DNA of 29,372 nt from an uncultured Oscillibacter sp. Its GTDB lineage: Bacteria; Bacillota_A; Clostridia; Oscillospirales; Oscillospiraceae. Location: positions 1-29,372 of the forward strand of contig CATOKC010000030.1 in the NCBI GenBank assembly GCA_951800675.1. The letters run 5' to 3'. A model generated the notes under the pieces. The model was not told where the DNA came from. It saw only the letters and a list, made by a program, of their open reading frames with translations, and made no database searches. Shown in pieces: positions 14,412 to 22,685 of this stretch (position 1 is its first letter; each line of letters starts with the position of its first letter). Made by a program: the position numbers and the translations under genes.

Positions 14412-14463
14412 TATTTGGTGATCCTTGGCCACCACCGATAACACCGTCCCCTGTATTTTTGGG

Positions 14464-14491
14464 TTGCTTTCACGAAGGTGCGTCTTATAAT
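14464..14491 (+). promoter_or_regulatory. Promoter of the ABC operon
   Basis: TTGCTT (14464-14469), a 16-bp spacer and a consensus TATAAT (14486-14491), 16 bp before the ABC ATPase ATG, so the leader is very short or absent. Confidence 0.5.
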
Positions 14492-14507
14492 AGAAGGGTA
14501 TGACCAA

Positions 14508-15293
14508 ATGACAAAGACAAGGAGTGCGGCACCATTGATTGAGGTAACAAATCTGACAAAACGGTACGGTACGCATCTGGCGCTGGACCATCTGACCTTC
14601 CAAGTGGAGGAGAACGAGATATTTGGCTTTTTAGGTCCCAACGGCGCCGGAAAAAGCACGACGATGAACATTCTCACCGGATATCTGGCTCCTACAGAGG
14701 GAAGCGTCAAAATCGGTGGCTATGACATTGTGGAGGATTCGGTGCGGGCCAGGGAGCTTATCGGCTACCTGCCGGAGCTTCCGCCGGTCTATATGGATAT
14801 GACGCCGTTCGAGTACTTGAGGTTTGTGGCCGAGGCGAAGGGAATTGCCCGGGAGCGGCTTCGGGGTGAAATCCAGCGGGTCATGGAGAGGACCGGTGTC
14901 ACAGATGTGAAGGATCGGCTGATCAAGACCCTCTCCAAGGGCTATCGGCAGCGAATCGGTATGGCCCAGGCCATCCTGGGGGACGCGAGAGTGATCATCA
15001 TGGACGAGCCCACCGTGGGACTGGATCCGATCCAGATCATCGAGTTCCGGGAGATGATTCGGGAGTTGGGGAAGGACCACACGGTGATCCTCAGTAGCCA
15101 TATTTTGCCGGAGGTATCTGAGGTCTGTCAGAAGATCATGATCATCGTCAAGGGCCGCCTGGCGGCCATCGACACGGCGGAGAATCTGGCGAAGCGGATT
15201 GGGGAAGCGAAGTCCGCCCTTTCGTTGGAGGAGATTTTCCTGAAATTTGTGGAAAGGGAGAGCGAGCATGAGGAAGATGATCACAGTCTATAA
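14508..15293 (+). CDS. ABC transporter ATP-binding protein (GldA-like)
   Basis: 261 residues with Walker A GPNGAGKST (43-51), signature LSKGYRQRIGMAQA, Walker B VIIMDEP and the switch His in LSSHIL. It belongs to the ABC-2 export branch related to GldA/CcmA. It energises the permease encoded next, whose start overlaps its 3' end by 26 bp. The ATG at 14508 gives the normal N-terminus; an upstream GTG lies inside the promoter. With the permease, a GldG-like protein and a DUF4340 protein it matches the widespread gldFG/auxiliary-transport cassette whose substrate in non-gliding bacteria is unknown. Confidence 0.9.
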   Translation: MTKTRSAAPLIEVTNLTKRYGTHLALDHLTFQVEENEIFGFLGPNGAGKSTTMNILTGYLAPTEGSVKIGGYDIVEDSVRARELIGYLPELPPVYMDMTPFEYLRFVAEAKGIARERLRGEIQRVMERTGVTDVKDRLIKTLSKGYRQRIGMAQAILGDARVIIMDEPTVGLDPIQIIEFREMIRELGKDHTVILSSHILPEVSEVCQKIMIIVKGRLAAIDTAENLAKRIGEAKSALSLEEIFLKFVERESEHEEDDHSL

Positions 15294-16140
15294 AAAAGAC
15301 CTGCACATCTATTTTTCCACTCTGTCGGGATATATCTTCATCGCGGCGGTGTTGCTGGCGGGCGGCGTGTATGTGTATATGAACAACTTTTACTACGGCT
15401 ACGCCAGCTTTGGGGAATCCATCAACTATGTGCCCTTCTTCTTTATTTTCCTGGCGCCGGTGTTGGCGGCGGGAGTCTTTACCGATGAGCGCAGGCAAAA
15501 GACAGATCAGCTTCTATACACCCTGCCTCTAACCTCCGCCCAGGTGGTACTGGGAAAGTACCTGGCTCTGATCACGGTGCTGGCTGTGCCTCTGGCGGTC
15601 CTCGGGCTGTACCCCATTGTCATGTCCTTTTACGGGAAGGTCAACTTCGCCCAGGCTTATACGAACCTGTTGGCGGTGTTTCTTCTGGGCATGGCACTCT
15701 TTGCTATCTGCATGTTCATCTCCTCTCTGACGGATAATATCGTTGTCTCGGCGGTGCTGTGCCTCGCGGTTACCTTCCTGCTTTACCAGATGAACGGCTT
15801 TGCCAGAGCCTTCAGCCCTTCCGCCGCCCGCTCCTATCTGGGCCTTGTACTGTTGGCGGTGCTGTATGGCGTGTTTGTCTGGTATTTGACCAAGAACATC
15901 TATATTGCGGCAATCCCATCCGCGGCCATCATTGTGGTTTTGACTTTGGCGCGGCGCTTCAGCCAAACACTGCTGGCTGGGAAGATCAATCTAATGATGA
16001 ACGGTATCGCCCTCTTCAAGCCTCTGGAAAACTTCAAGGCAGGCATTGTGGACGTATACGCGCTGATTTACTATGTGTCGATCACTGTGCTGTTTGTCCT
16101 GTTTACGATGTTTACCTTTGAGCGGCGGAGGTGGAGCTGA
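15268..16140 (+). CDS. ABC-2 family permease (GldF-like)
   Basis: 290 residues with about six hydrophobic segments. The first membrane helix (IFIAAVLLAGGVYVYMN) follows a basic N-terminus. The loop FTDERRQKTDQLLYTLPL is typical of GldF/ABC-2 permeases. It forms the channel for the ATPase just upstream. ATG 15268 overlaps the ATPase gene by 26 bp, and a second possible start at 15277 would give a shorter overlap. The stop TGA overlaps the ATG of the next gene, so the genes are translationally coupled. Confidence 0.85.
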   Translation: MRKMITVYKKDLHIYFSTLSGYIFIAAVLLAGGVYVYMNNFYYGYASFGESINYVPFFFIFLAPVLAAGVFTDERRQKTDQLLYTLPLTSAQVVLGKYLALITVLAVPLAVLGLYPIVMSFYGKVNFAQAYTNLLAVFLLGMALFAICMFISSLTDNIVVSAVLCLAVTFLLYQMNGFARAFSPSAARSYLGLVLLAVLYGVFVWYLTKNIYIAAIPSAAIIVVLTLARRFSQTLLAGKINLMMNGIALFKPLENFKAGIVDVYALIYYVSITVLFVLFTMFTFERRRWS

Positions 16141-17522
16141 TGAACTGGTTCAAGAAGTATTTTGATAACGACCACTATCAAAGCGGGATGCGGGTAGTGG
16201 CCATCTGCACCCTGGCGGTAGTCTTGACCCTGGGCGTCAATCTGCTCAGCGGCGCGCTCCCGACAAAAACCGCCAACATCGACGTCTCCTCTGACAAGGT
16301 GTATTCTATCTCAAAGGAGAGCGAGGAGGCGCTGAAGGTGCTGGACAAGCCGGTAACGCTCTATTATGTCTGCGAGGCGGGCAGCGAATACCACAACACG
16401 GAAGTTGTGCTGAATCTGTACGCCGATGCGTCGAAGCAGATCACGGTGGAGAAGGTGGACCCCGCTTTCGATCCAGTTCTTGTCACGAAATACGCGGGTA
16501 ATACGACCCTGGCGAACAACAGTGTAATCGTCGTATGTGAAAATCGGCGGCAGGTCATCCAGTTCTCGGACTATTACACCAGCGGCTCCTTTGTCTTAGA
16601 GGACTTCATGAACAGCGCCATTGCCTATGTGGGCTCTAACCAGTCGCGGGTGGCTTACGCCTTGACCGGACACGAGGAGCAGAAGATCCACGCCTCCACC
16701 GCGGCGTACATGGGCTTAGACGGCTTCGCCCTGGAGGAGCTGAATCTGATGGAAGTCGGCGCCGTCCCGGAGGATGCCAGTCTGGTGATCATCAACGGCA
16801 TTGCCAGGGATATCACGGAAAAAGAGACGTCGGCCCTGCTGAAATACCTGGGGGAGGGCGGCGGCCTGCTGCTGTCCACGGACTATACGGCCGCTCCCAT
16901 GAAGAACCTGGAACGAGTGACGGGCTATTTTGGCGCCTCGCTAGGGCAGGGGCTGATTATGGAATCGGACCCTGCCCGATACACCGGCAACAACCCGGCG
17001 TACCTGCTGCCTACGATTTACTCCGGGGACTACACTCTGACCAAGGGCATCAACTATATGCTTTTGCCAAACACCATGCCGATCCTGTTTGAGCAGAGCG
17101 CGTCGCCGGAGACCGTGTTCATGAATCTGCTGGAGGCGCCGGAAAGCGCATTCTCGGTTTCCACCAACATCTTTACCGGAGAGACCGGCACTGAATACGG
17201 CCCCTGGACCGTCGGCGCGTCTTTTGAAAAGGAAGAATACGGGGCGGCGGGAAAGCTCATTTGGGTAACCTCCAAGTATCTGGCGGACGTGACTGTGTCC
17301 GAGACGGTGGGCGGCGGCAATATCACTTTTTTTCTCAACTCCGTCTGTTGGCTGGGCAAGGATGAGCCGGTGGAGTCGGTCCATGCGAAGAAGATTTCCA
17401 CCCAGTATCTGGATATGCCCGACAGTGTCCGCGATGTGTGGAGCGTAATCCTTATTGGCGTGGTCCCTCTCACGGCACTGTTCCTGGGAGCTGCCGTCTG
17501 CATAAGGAGGAGGAAGCGGTGA
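16140..17522 (+). CDS. GldG-like ABC-type auxiliary protein
   Basis: 460 residues with one N-terminal membrane helix (about residues 18-38), a large extracytoplasmic part and a C-terminal helix ending in a basic tail (IRRRKR). The body shows the GldG pattern: DVSSDKVYSISKES, VTLYYVCEAG, a QFSDYYTSG segment, a VAYALTGHEE turn and INGIARDITEKE. It resembles the Gldg ABC-system family (PF09822-type), which accompanies ABC-2 exporters. It is coupled to both neighbours by TGATG overlaps. The transported material is unknown. Confidence 0.82.
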   Translation: MNWFKKYFDNDHYQSGMRVVAICTLAVVLTLGVNLLSGALPTKTANIDVSSDKVYSISKESEEALKVLDKPVTLYYVCEAGSEYHNTEVVLNLYADASKQITVEKVDPAFDPVLVTKYAGNTTLANNSVIVVCENRRQVIQFSDYYTSGSFVLEDFMNSAIAYVGSNQSRVAYALTGHEEQKIHASTAAYMGLDGFALEELNLMEVGAVPEDASLVIINGIARDITEKETSALLKYLGEGGGLLLSTDYTAAPMKNLERVTGYFGASLGQGLIMESDPARYTGNNPAYLLPTIYSGDYTLTKGINYMLLPNTMPILFEQSASPETVFMNLLEAPESAFSVSTNIFTGETGTEYGPWTVGASFEKEEYGAAGKLIWVTSKYLADVTVSETVGGGNITFFLNSVCWLGKDEPVESVHAKKISTQYLDMPDSVRDVWSVILIGVVPLTALFLGAAVCIRRRKR

Positions 17523-18481
17523 TGAACGGTCAAAGAGTTAGCCGGGAGCGAAAGCTGATCGTTTGCCTTGCGCTTTTGACCGTTGCCGTTTATGGGGCTG
17601 CCTTCGGCGTGCGGGCGCTGCGGGCGGGGCAGGACGCGGCGGAGCGGGCGTACACCGCCCTAGCGCGGCTTCCAGAGAGCCCGATGTCTGTGGAAATGGT
17701 CAACGATACGGAGCCCTACGTTCTCACCCGGGGAGACGGCGGCTGGGTTTGCCAGGGAAACGAGGAGCTGAAAATCAACAGCGTGCTGATCAGCTATATG
17801 AGCGTCACCTTGAAGGAGCTGAGCCCAAGACGAATTCTTCCGAATAGCCAGGTGTACTTGGAGCGGTTCGGACTGACGGAGCCGTCGGCGGAGCTGACCC
17901 TCCGGATGAGCGAAGGGAGCAAGCGCTACCGTATCGGTGGGTATAACCCGGTGCTGGACGAGCATTATATGATGGTGGATGGCGGGGACTGTGTGTTTTT
18001 GGTCAGCCGGGAGGATATGAAGCTGATCGATCGCACGCTGCTGGAGCTTGTTGCCGGGCCGGACTTCGTGGGGACCGACGTTGGGTCCATCTCCAAAATC
18101 TACGTGGTGAAGGAGGGTACGGAGTACACAGCGGAGCGGACGGGGAAGGGCTTTCTGATCCGGCAGGGGGACCGGGAGTTTGAGCGCGGCGAATATGCGG
18201 TGTCTGGCGTGTACGCTGTTTTTAACTCCGCTCCTTACGCCTGCTGCGCCCATGACGTGGATGGAGCGGCGCTGGCATTGTACGGCCTGGACGAGCCTGA
18301 GATTTGTGTGGAGTTCACAACCTCCGACGGAGAGACCACGCTGCTGGAAATCGGCACGGACGAGGAAGGGAACTGCTATGTGCGGGAAAACCACAGCCAG
18401 ACCATTTACCGACTCAGCCCGGACTACTGCGCCCAGATACGGGAGCGAACCGATTTCGCCTATTTGGACAGCCCGGAATGA
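17522..18481 (+). CDS. DUF4340-like membrane-anchored protein of the Gld-type ABC operon
   Basis: 319 residues: one N-terminal membrane helix (about 12-32) and an extracytoplasmic remainder with repeated beta-rich units (YVLTRGDGGWVCQG; RFGLTEPSAELTLR; ALYGLDEPEICVEF). The repeated YGL-x-EP pattern is the mark of DUF4340 proteins, which usually follow gldG homologues. No enzyme motif is seen. ATG 17522 overlaps the previous stop; GGAGGAGG precedes it. It is the last gene of the operon. Confidence 0.78.
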   Translation: MNGQRVSRERKLIVCLALLTVAVYGAAFGVRALRAGQDAAERAYTALARLPESPMSVEMVNDTEPYVLTRGDGGWVCQGNEELKINSVLISYMSVTLKELSPRRILPNSQVYLERFGLTEPSAELTLRMSEGSKRYRIGGYNPVLDEHYMMVDGGDCVFLVSREDMKLIDRTLLELVAGPDFVGTDVGSISKIYVVKEGTEYTAERTGKGFLIRQGDREFERGEYAVSGVYAVFNSAPYACCAHDVDGAALALYGLDEPEICVEFTTSDGETTLLEIGTDEEGNCYVRENHSQTIYRLSPDYCAQIRERTDFAYLDSPE

Positions 18482-18546
18482 GGCGTGGACGGTGAGGGGA
18501 ACGCCAGCATGAAAAAAAGTAATATGAAAATATGCTGTATGGTGAT

Positions 18547-18582
18547 TTGAAAACGTTGTGATATTTTGATAAACTTATCACA
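18547..18582 (+). promoter_or_regulatory. TRAP operon promoter with overlapping palindromic operator
   Basis: TTGAAA (18547-18552), 17 bp, TAAACT (18570-18575) form a good promoter. A perfect inverted repeat tgtgata (18557-18563)/tatcaca (18576-18582) brackets the -10, the position expected of a repressor operator. Confidence 0.55.
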
Positions 18583-18645
18583 GAATCAGGAATGAATCAG
18601 AGAAGAAATACCAAAAGAAGTATTTCCAAGAAAGGATGGAGAAAA

Positions 18646-19737
18646 ATGAAGAAGATTCTTGCGACAGTCCTGGTCCTCACGATGCTGTTCTCCCTGGCCG
18701 CTTGCGGCGGAGGAGACAAAAACGGAAACTCCAGCGACGCTGGTACCAGCACCAGCACACCCGGCGAAGCCTCTTCCAGCGAAGATGTGAAACCCGTCAA
18801 CGTCGTATTCTATTCCGCCAACACCGGCAACGCGGCGGAAAAGGCCCTGAAAGTGATGGTCGAGCAGCTTGAGACCACCTCTAACGGAACGCTGAAGGGC
18901 GTCCTGATTGATGCTGGCACCGCCGGATACCAGGACGAGGCCGTGCAGGCCATGATGGCGGGGGACATGAACGTCATTGTAAATACGGTGGACATGCTGG
19001 AAAACTACGTTCCCAACGTGGGCAACTGGATGTCGTGGCCCTTCCTGTTCAATTCTGACGCGGAGGCCCAGGAGGTTTGGGACAAGGGCGGCTGGATGTT
19101 CCAGAGAGTCCAGAAGCAGGCCGCTGCCGAGGGAGGCATTCACCTCTTCACTTATATCTACAACGGCTGGAAGAACCTCTGCTTCAAGGGCGATGTCGAC
19201 GGCTGGGACGCTTGGCAGGGCCTGAAGTGCCGTGTTCCCGCCACAGACCTGTTCCACACCCTCTGCGGCGCTTACGGTTTGCAGACCGTGTCTGGCATTG
19301 ACCCCTACACCTCCCTTCAGAACGGTACGGTTGACTCTGTGTACTTCAGCGAAGAGGCTTTCCAGACCTTTAAGCTGGAGGAAATTATGAAGAGCTGCGT
19401 CATCACCCACGATACCTACGGCTCCAACCTGTACACCTGCTCGGAGGCGTTCTGGAACTCCCTGAGCCCCGAGCAGCAGGAGGCCCTGAATGAGGTTGTG
19501 GTCGGGATCGGCACGGAGTATAACGATATGTCCCGTGAGTCTGCCGAGGGTGAGTACATGGATTCCCTGCCCGGACTGGGAATCAACGTGTACCAGATGG
19601 ACGACTACACCAAGCAAATGATGAAAAAGGCCACTGTCTCCTTCTGGGAGCAGAAGCTGCAGGACGAAGCCTATGACCAGGACTTCCGGGACACCTTCAA
19701 GGAAGTCTTTGAGAAGAACTATGCGGATGTGATTTGA
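18646..19737 (+). CDS. dctP: TRAP transporter solute-binding lipoprotein
   Basis: 363 residues. The N-terminus is a lipoprotein signal (KKILATVLVLTML) with lipobox LAAC, Cys20, then a Ser/Thr/Gly linker. The mature part is DctP-like. The segment GLKCRVPATDLF contains the conserved Arg that in this family salt-bridges the ligand carboxylate, so the substrate is likely an organic or sugar acid. ATG 18646 is preferred over 18592 because the signal peptide begins there and AAAGGATGGAG precedes it. It delivers substrate to the DctQM membrane components encoded downstream after a terminator. Its place among the dehydrogenase and isomerase genes suggests it imports their substrate. Confidence 0.9.
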   Translation: MKKILATVLVLTMLFSLAACGGGDKNGNSSDAGTSTSTPGEASSSEDVKPVNVVFYSANTGNAAEKALKVMVEQLETTSNGTLKGVLIDAGTAGYQDEAVQAMMAGDMNVIVNTVDMLENYVPNVGNWMSWPFLFNSDAEAQEVWDKGGWMFQRVQKQAAAEGGIHLFTYIYNGWKNLCFKGDVDGWDAWQGLKCRVPATDLFHTLCGAYGLQTVSGIDPYTSLQNGTVDSVYFSEEAFQTFKLEEIMKSCVITHDTYGSNLYTCSEAFWNSLSPEQQEALNEVVVGIGTEYNDMSRESAEGEYMDSLPGLGINVYQMDDYTKQMMKKATVSFWEQKLQDEAYDQDFRDTFKEVFEKNYADVI

Positions 19738-19782
19738 TCCCCAGGGGGTCATGCGTCAAGTATAAGAAGTAGGCTACTAAAA

Positions 19783-19818
19783 CGGGCGGGATGGTCACAC
19801 CGATCCCGCCCGCTTTTT
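19783..19818 (+). terminator. Intrinsic terminator between dctP and dctQ
   Basis: A 10-bp perfect stem cgggcgggat (19783-19792)/atcccgcccg (19803-19812) followed by CTTTTT. It should reduce read-through into dctQM and raise dctP expression relative to the membrane subunits. Confidence 0.85.
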
Positions 19819-19842
19819 AAGACTATGGAAAGGATACACCGT

Positions 19843-20391
19843 ATGAAAAAGTTTATCAGGGGTGTTATAAGAGTAAACGACACCATCGGCAAAATCGAAA
19901 AGATGTTTGCCATCACCTTGATGATCGCTTTGGTCACCGCCTGTATGATTTTCATCACCTGCCGGTACGTCCTGCGTATCTCCGTGCTCTGGGCCGATGA
20001 AAGCGCCCGATATGTTTTAATCGCTATGGGCTGGGTCGGCGCGTCCTACTGCACATATCACGACGATCATCTCCGCATCCAGGCTCTCAGCTCCCTGCTG
20101 AAAAGCAAGGTCAAACACGCGCCGCAGATTCTGACGGGTGTAGAGGCATTCACCCAGGCCTGCATGTGCGGCTTTATGGTATTTTTCCTGATCAACTTCT
20201 GGAATTATCTGAACAATGCGGTCAAGGCCCTGAACCCTATGTCGTCTGCCTTGCACATTCCCCTGTGGTGGCCCATGTATCCCATCGTCGTGGCAGCTAT
20301 TATGATGATCCTGCACTCGTTCTTGAAGGTGTTCATTCAAATCGGCAAGTTGACAGGAGCCGTTGAGATCGAACCTCCTGTAGAAGGATAA
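19843..20391 (+). CDS. dctQ: TRAP transporter small membrane subunit
   Basis: 182 residues with four predicted membrane helices. The conserved small-subunit motif is LWADESARYVL after helix 1, followed by GWVGASYCTYHDDHLRI. It forms the membrane complex with DctM. The ATG at 19843 is preceded by GGAAAGGA; an upstream in-frame ATG at 19825 overlaps that site. It lies 19 bp before dctM. Confidence 0.88.
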   Translation: MKKFIRGVIRVNDTIGKIEKMFAITLMIALVTACMIFITCRYVLRISVLWADESARYVLIAMGWVGASYCTYHDDHLRIQALSSLLKSKVKHAPQILTGVEAFTQACMCGFMVFFLINFWNYLNNAVKALNPMSSALHIPLWWPMYPIVVAAIMMILHSFLKVFIQIGKLTGAVEIEPPVEG

Positions 20392-20410
20392 GCGATAAGG
20401 AGGACAAAAA

Positions 20411-21703
20411 ATGGAAGCGTTTTTGCTTTTTCTAATCATCTTTTTGGGACTCGCCATGATCATTGAGTTCCCGCTGGCGTACTCCCTAGGCATTGCGGCC
20501 TCCGTGACCTTCGTGACTCACGGCTTTGCCCTGAATAACCTGGCCGGGTCCGCGTTTTCCAGCCTGGATAATTTCGATCTGCTGGCCATGCCCTTCTTTG
20601 TTTTCGCCGGTTACATCATGCAGTACTCCCGGCTGGCGGACGGCCTTTTTAAGTTTATCAATTCCTTCGTGGGCCGGTTCCGGGCCTCCTGCGGCGCAGT
20701 GGGCATCGCCACCTGTGCGCTCTTCGGCACCCTGACTGGCTCCATGGTAGCCACGGTGGCTGCCATCGGTCAGATCATGTTCCCCGAGATGAAGAAAAAG
20801 GGCTATCCAGGTGCCTACGCCGGGGCTATCGTGGCAAACTCCGGCATGTTGGGCCAGCTGATTCCGCCCAGTTCCGTAGGCATCATCTACGCCATGGCCA
20901 CCTCCCTGAGCATTTCCGACGTGTGGCTTTCCACGGTAGGCCCCGCTATCATCATCGTGATCTGCTACTCAATTTACAATTACATTGTCCGTAGAAAAGT
21001 CGAGGAGAAGTGCCAGGAGAAATTCGAGTTTGCTCCTTATGTCAAAAATATTGGTGTCTGCACCAAAAACGCCATCTGGTCCTTGCTGATGCCGATCATT
21101 ATCTTCGGCGGTATTTACGGCGGCATCTTCACCCCGACGGAAGCCGGCGCCGTGGCGGCAGTTTACGGCGCGGCCTACTACTTCATCAAGAAGAAGAGAG
21201 ACCCGAACTCTGTGGACGGTACCTTCGGCCAGATCTGTACCTCTGCTGTGGGCGTGGTGGGCAGTATTATGCTGATCATGGCTTTTGCCACCGCGGCCGG
21301 CCGGGCCATGTCGTTTGCTGGTGTGTCTGGGGCCATTAAAACCTTCTTTGAGGCGAACCTGACCGCGCCTTGGCAGTTCATGCTGGCAACGGTGATCCTC
21401 TTTACCATCTGCGGTATGCTGGTAGACGGCAATGTGGCCATCCTGCTGTTTATCCCTCTGCTGACCCCTATGCTGGAGTTCTACGGCATCAACCCGATTT
21501 ATTACGCCGCCGTGGTCCTGCTGACGCTGGAGTTTGGGAATGTGACTCCACCCTTCTGCGTGTCCCTGTTTATGGCCGCGAAGCTGACGAACGAGAGCTT
21601 TGTCTCAATTTTCAAACAGACGATCCCGTTCCTGATCATCAACTACGTGGTCTTAATCATTGTCATCGCGTTCCCACCGATTTCTACGTTTTTGGTGGGC
21701 TAA
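20411..21703 (+). CDS. dctM: TRAP transporter large permease subunit
   Basis: 430 residues with about eleven or twelve hydrophobic segments. Diagnostic DctM motifs are DLLAMPFFVFAGYIM, GSMVATVAAIGQIMFPEM, NSGMLGQLIPPSSVGIIY and TPTEAGAVAAVYGA. It is the ion-coupled translocating subunit of the TRAP system. It starts behind an AAGGAGGAC site and is followed by a short hairpin. Complete and intact. Confidence 0.93.
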   Translation: MEAFLLFLIIFLGLAMIIEFPLAYSLGIAASVTFVTHGFALNNLAGSAFSSLDNFDLLAMPFFVFAGYIMQYSRLADGLFKFINSFVGRFRASCGAVGIATCALFGTLTGSMVATVAAIGQIMFPEMKKKGYPGAYAGAIVANSGMLGQLIPPSSVGIIYAMATSLSISDVWLSTVGPAIIIVICYSIYNYIVRRKVEEKCQEKFEFAPYVKNIGVCTKNAIWSLLMPIIIFGGIYGGIFTPTEAGAVAAVYGAAYYFIKKKRDPNSVDGTFGQICTSAVGVVGSIMLIMAFATAAGRAMSFAGVSGAIKTFFEANLTAPWQFMLATVILFTICGMLVDGNVAILLFIPLLTPMLEFYGINPIYYAAVVLLTLEFGNVTPPFCVSLFMAAKLTNESFVSIFKQTIPFLIINYVVLIIVIAFPPISTFLVG

Positions 21704-21712
21704 CATCCAACA

Positions 21713-21738
21713 AGGAAGGAGCCGCAAGGCTCCTTCCT
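21713..21738 (+). terminator. Short perfect hairpin after dctM
   Basis: aggaaggagcc (21713-21723) and ggctccttcct (21728-21738) form an 11-bp stem with a GCAA tetraloop 10 bp after the dctM stop. No T run follows, so it may be a processing or stability element rather than a full terminator. Confidence 0.55.
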
Positions 21739-21805
21739 CGCCCCAGACGGCCGTCAAGCGGCGTTGGAAAGGGGCGCGTCAATAATTTTGCGGGAGGAAA
21801 CGACG

Positions 21806-22591
21806 ATGAAATTACATTTGCTAGACAATGGCATCCTGGTTTTGGGAAGCGAGAACCCGGTGATCCGCGACGGTGGAAAGGAAGGCGAGGCCCCGAAGAT
21901 TCCGGTGCATTCCTTTCTTTTAGAGACGTCGGTGGGCTATATGCTGTTTGACTGCGCCTGTGACGATCAGGGTATGGAGGTCTGGCCCCAATGGCTACGG
22001 GAGACGCCCTATGTTGCCGGAGAGGGCGGCACGGTAGTTGAGCGGCTGGCGGAGCTGGGCGTCCGGCCGGAGGAGATCCGCTACGTTGTACTTTCCCATA
22101 TGCACGTGGACCATATGGGCTGTGTGAAATATTTCCCCCGGGCCAGGACGTTGGTCAGCGCCCAGGAATTCATCGCGGTGATGCGGGAATACTCCCTGAA
22201 CCGGCTAGACGGCACTTTCCATGTTAAAACGGACGTTGACAACGCGCTGCGGGCGGAAACACAATGGCAGTTGGGGTACGAGGACCGCCTGCCGCTGGCG
22301 GAGGATGTGACGGTGTACAACTTCGGCGCAGGTCACTCCTACGGTATGCTGGGCCTGCTGGTGAGGACCGAACACGGCCGCTACCTGCTGGCCGCGGACG
22401 CGGTGTATTCCAGGGCGCACTACGGGCCGCCGGCCCGGATGGCCGGCGTGTGCGGCGACGAGGCCGGGTATTACCGGACCGTCGAGAGAATCCGGAAAAT
22501 CGCGGAGGAGAATCAAGCGGAGGTTCTCTTTGGGCACGACATGGAACAATTCAGGACTCTGGCGGAGCGGGACGCCCAGGGAAAGCTATGA
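21806..22591 (+). CDS. MBL-fold hydrolase of the N-acyl-homoserine-lactonase-like family
   Basis: 261 residues with the signature LSHMHVDHMG (His98, His100, Asp102, His103), then GAGHSYG, LLAADAVY and FGHDME, giving the two-metal ligand set. The long N-terminal segment with IPVHSFLLETSVGYMLFDCA matches the AiiA/AttM lactonase branch, whose members open lactone rings, including but not only quorum-sensing lactones. In this catabolic setting a sugar or hydroxy-acid lactone (for example a gamma-lactone made by oxidation of a polyol) is as likely as a signal molecule. ATG 21806 is chosen for its GGGAGGAAA site. It follows the TRAP genes and ends at a bidirectional terminator. Confidence 0.82.
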   Translation: MKLHLLDNGILVLGSENPVIRDGGKEGEAPKIPVHSFLLETSVGYMLFDCACDDQGMEVWPQWLRETPYVAGEGGTVVERLAELGVRPEEIRYVVLSHMHVDHMGCVKYFPRARTLVSAQEFIAVMREYSLNRLDGTFHVKTDVDNALRAETQWQLGYEDRLPLAEDVTVYNFGAGHSYGMLGLLVRTEHGRYLLAADAVYSRAHYGPPARMAGVCGDEAGYYRTVERIRKIAEENQAEVLFGHDMEQFRTLAERDAQGKL

Positions 22592-22613
22592 ACAGGCTTT
22601 CCTTCCTACAGAA

Positions 22614-22654
22614 AAACGCGGCGGAAGGATTGCTTTCCGCCGCGTTTGCTTTTT
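22614..22654. terminator. Bidirectional terminator between the lactonase and lpd genes
   Basis: A 13-bp perfect stem aaacgcggcggaa (22614-22626)/ttccgccgcgttt (22635-22647). GCTTTTT follows on the plus strand, and on the minus strand the stem ends in GTTTTTC, so it serves both converging genes. Confidence 0.85.
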
Positions 22655-22685
22655 GTTCGCTTCCGCCGTATTCAGCGCCACTTTT

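Noticed and set aside
13620..14603. 327-codon minus-strand frame opposite Zn-dehydrogenase 1
   Set aside because: It overlaps an MDR gene with zinc and nucleotide motifs and the ABC promoter; no homology recognised.
18586..19752. 388-codon minus-strand frame opposite dctP
   Set aside because: Long only because of third-position GC bias; dctP has a signal peptide, a ribosome site and the family motif.
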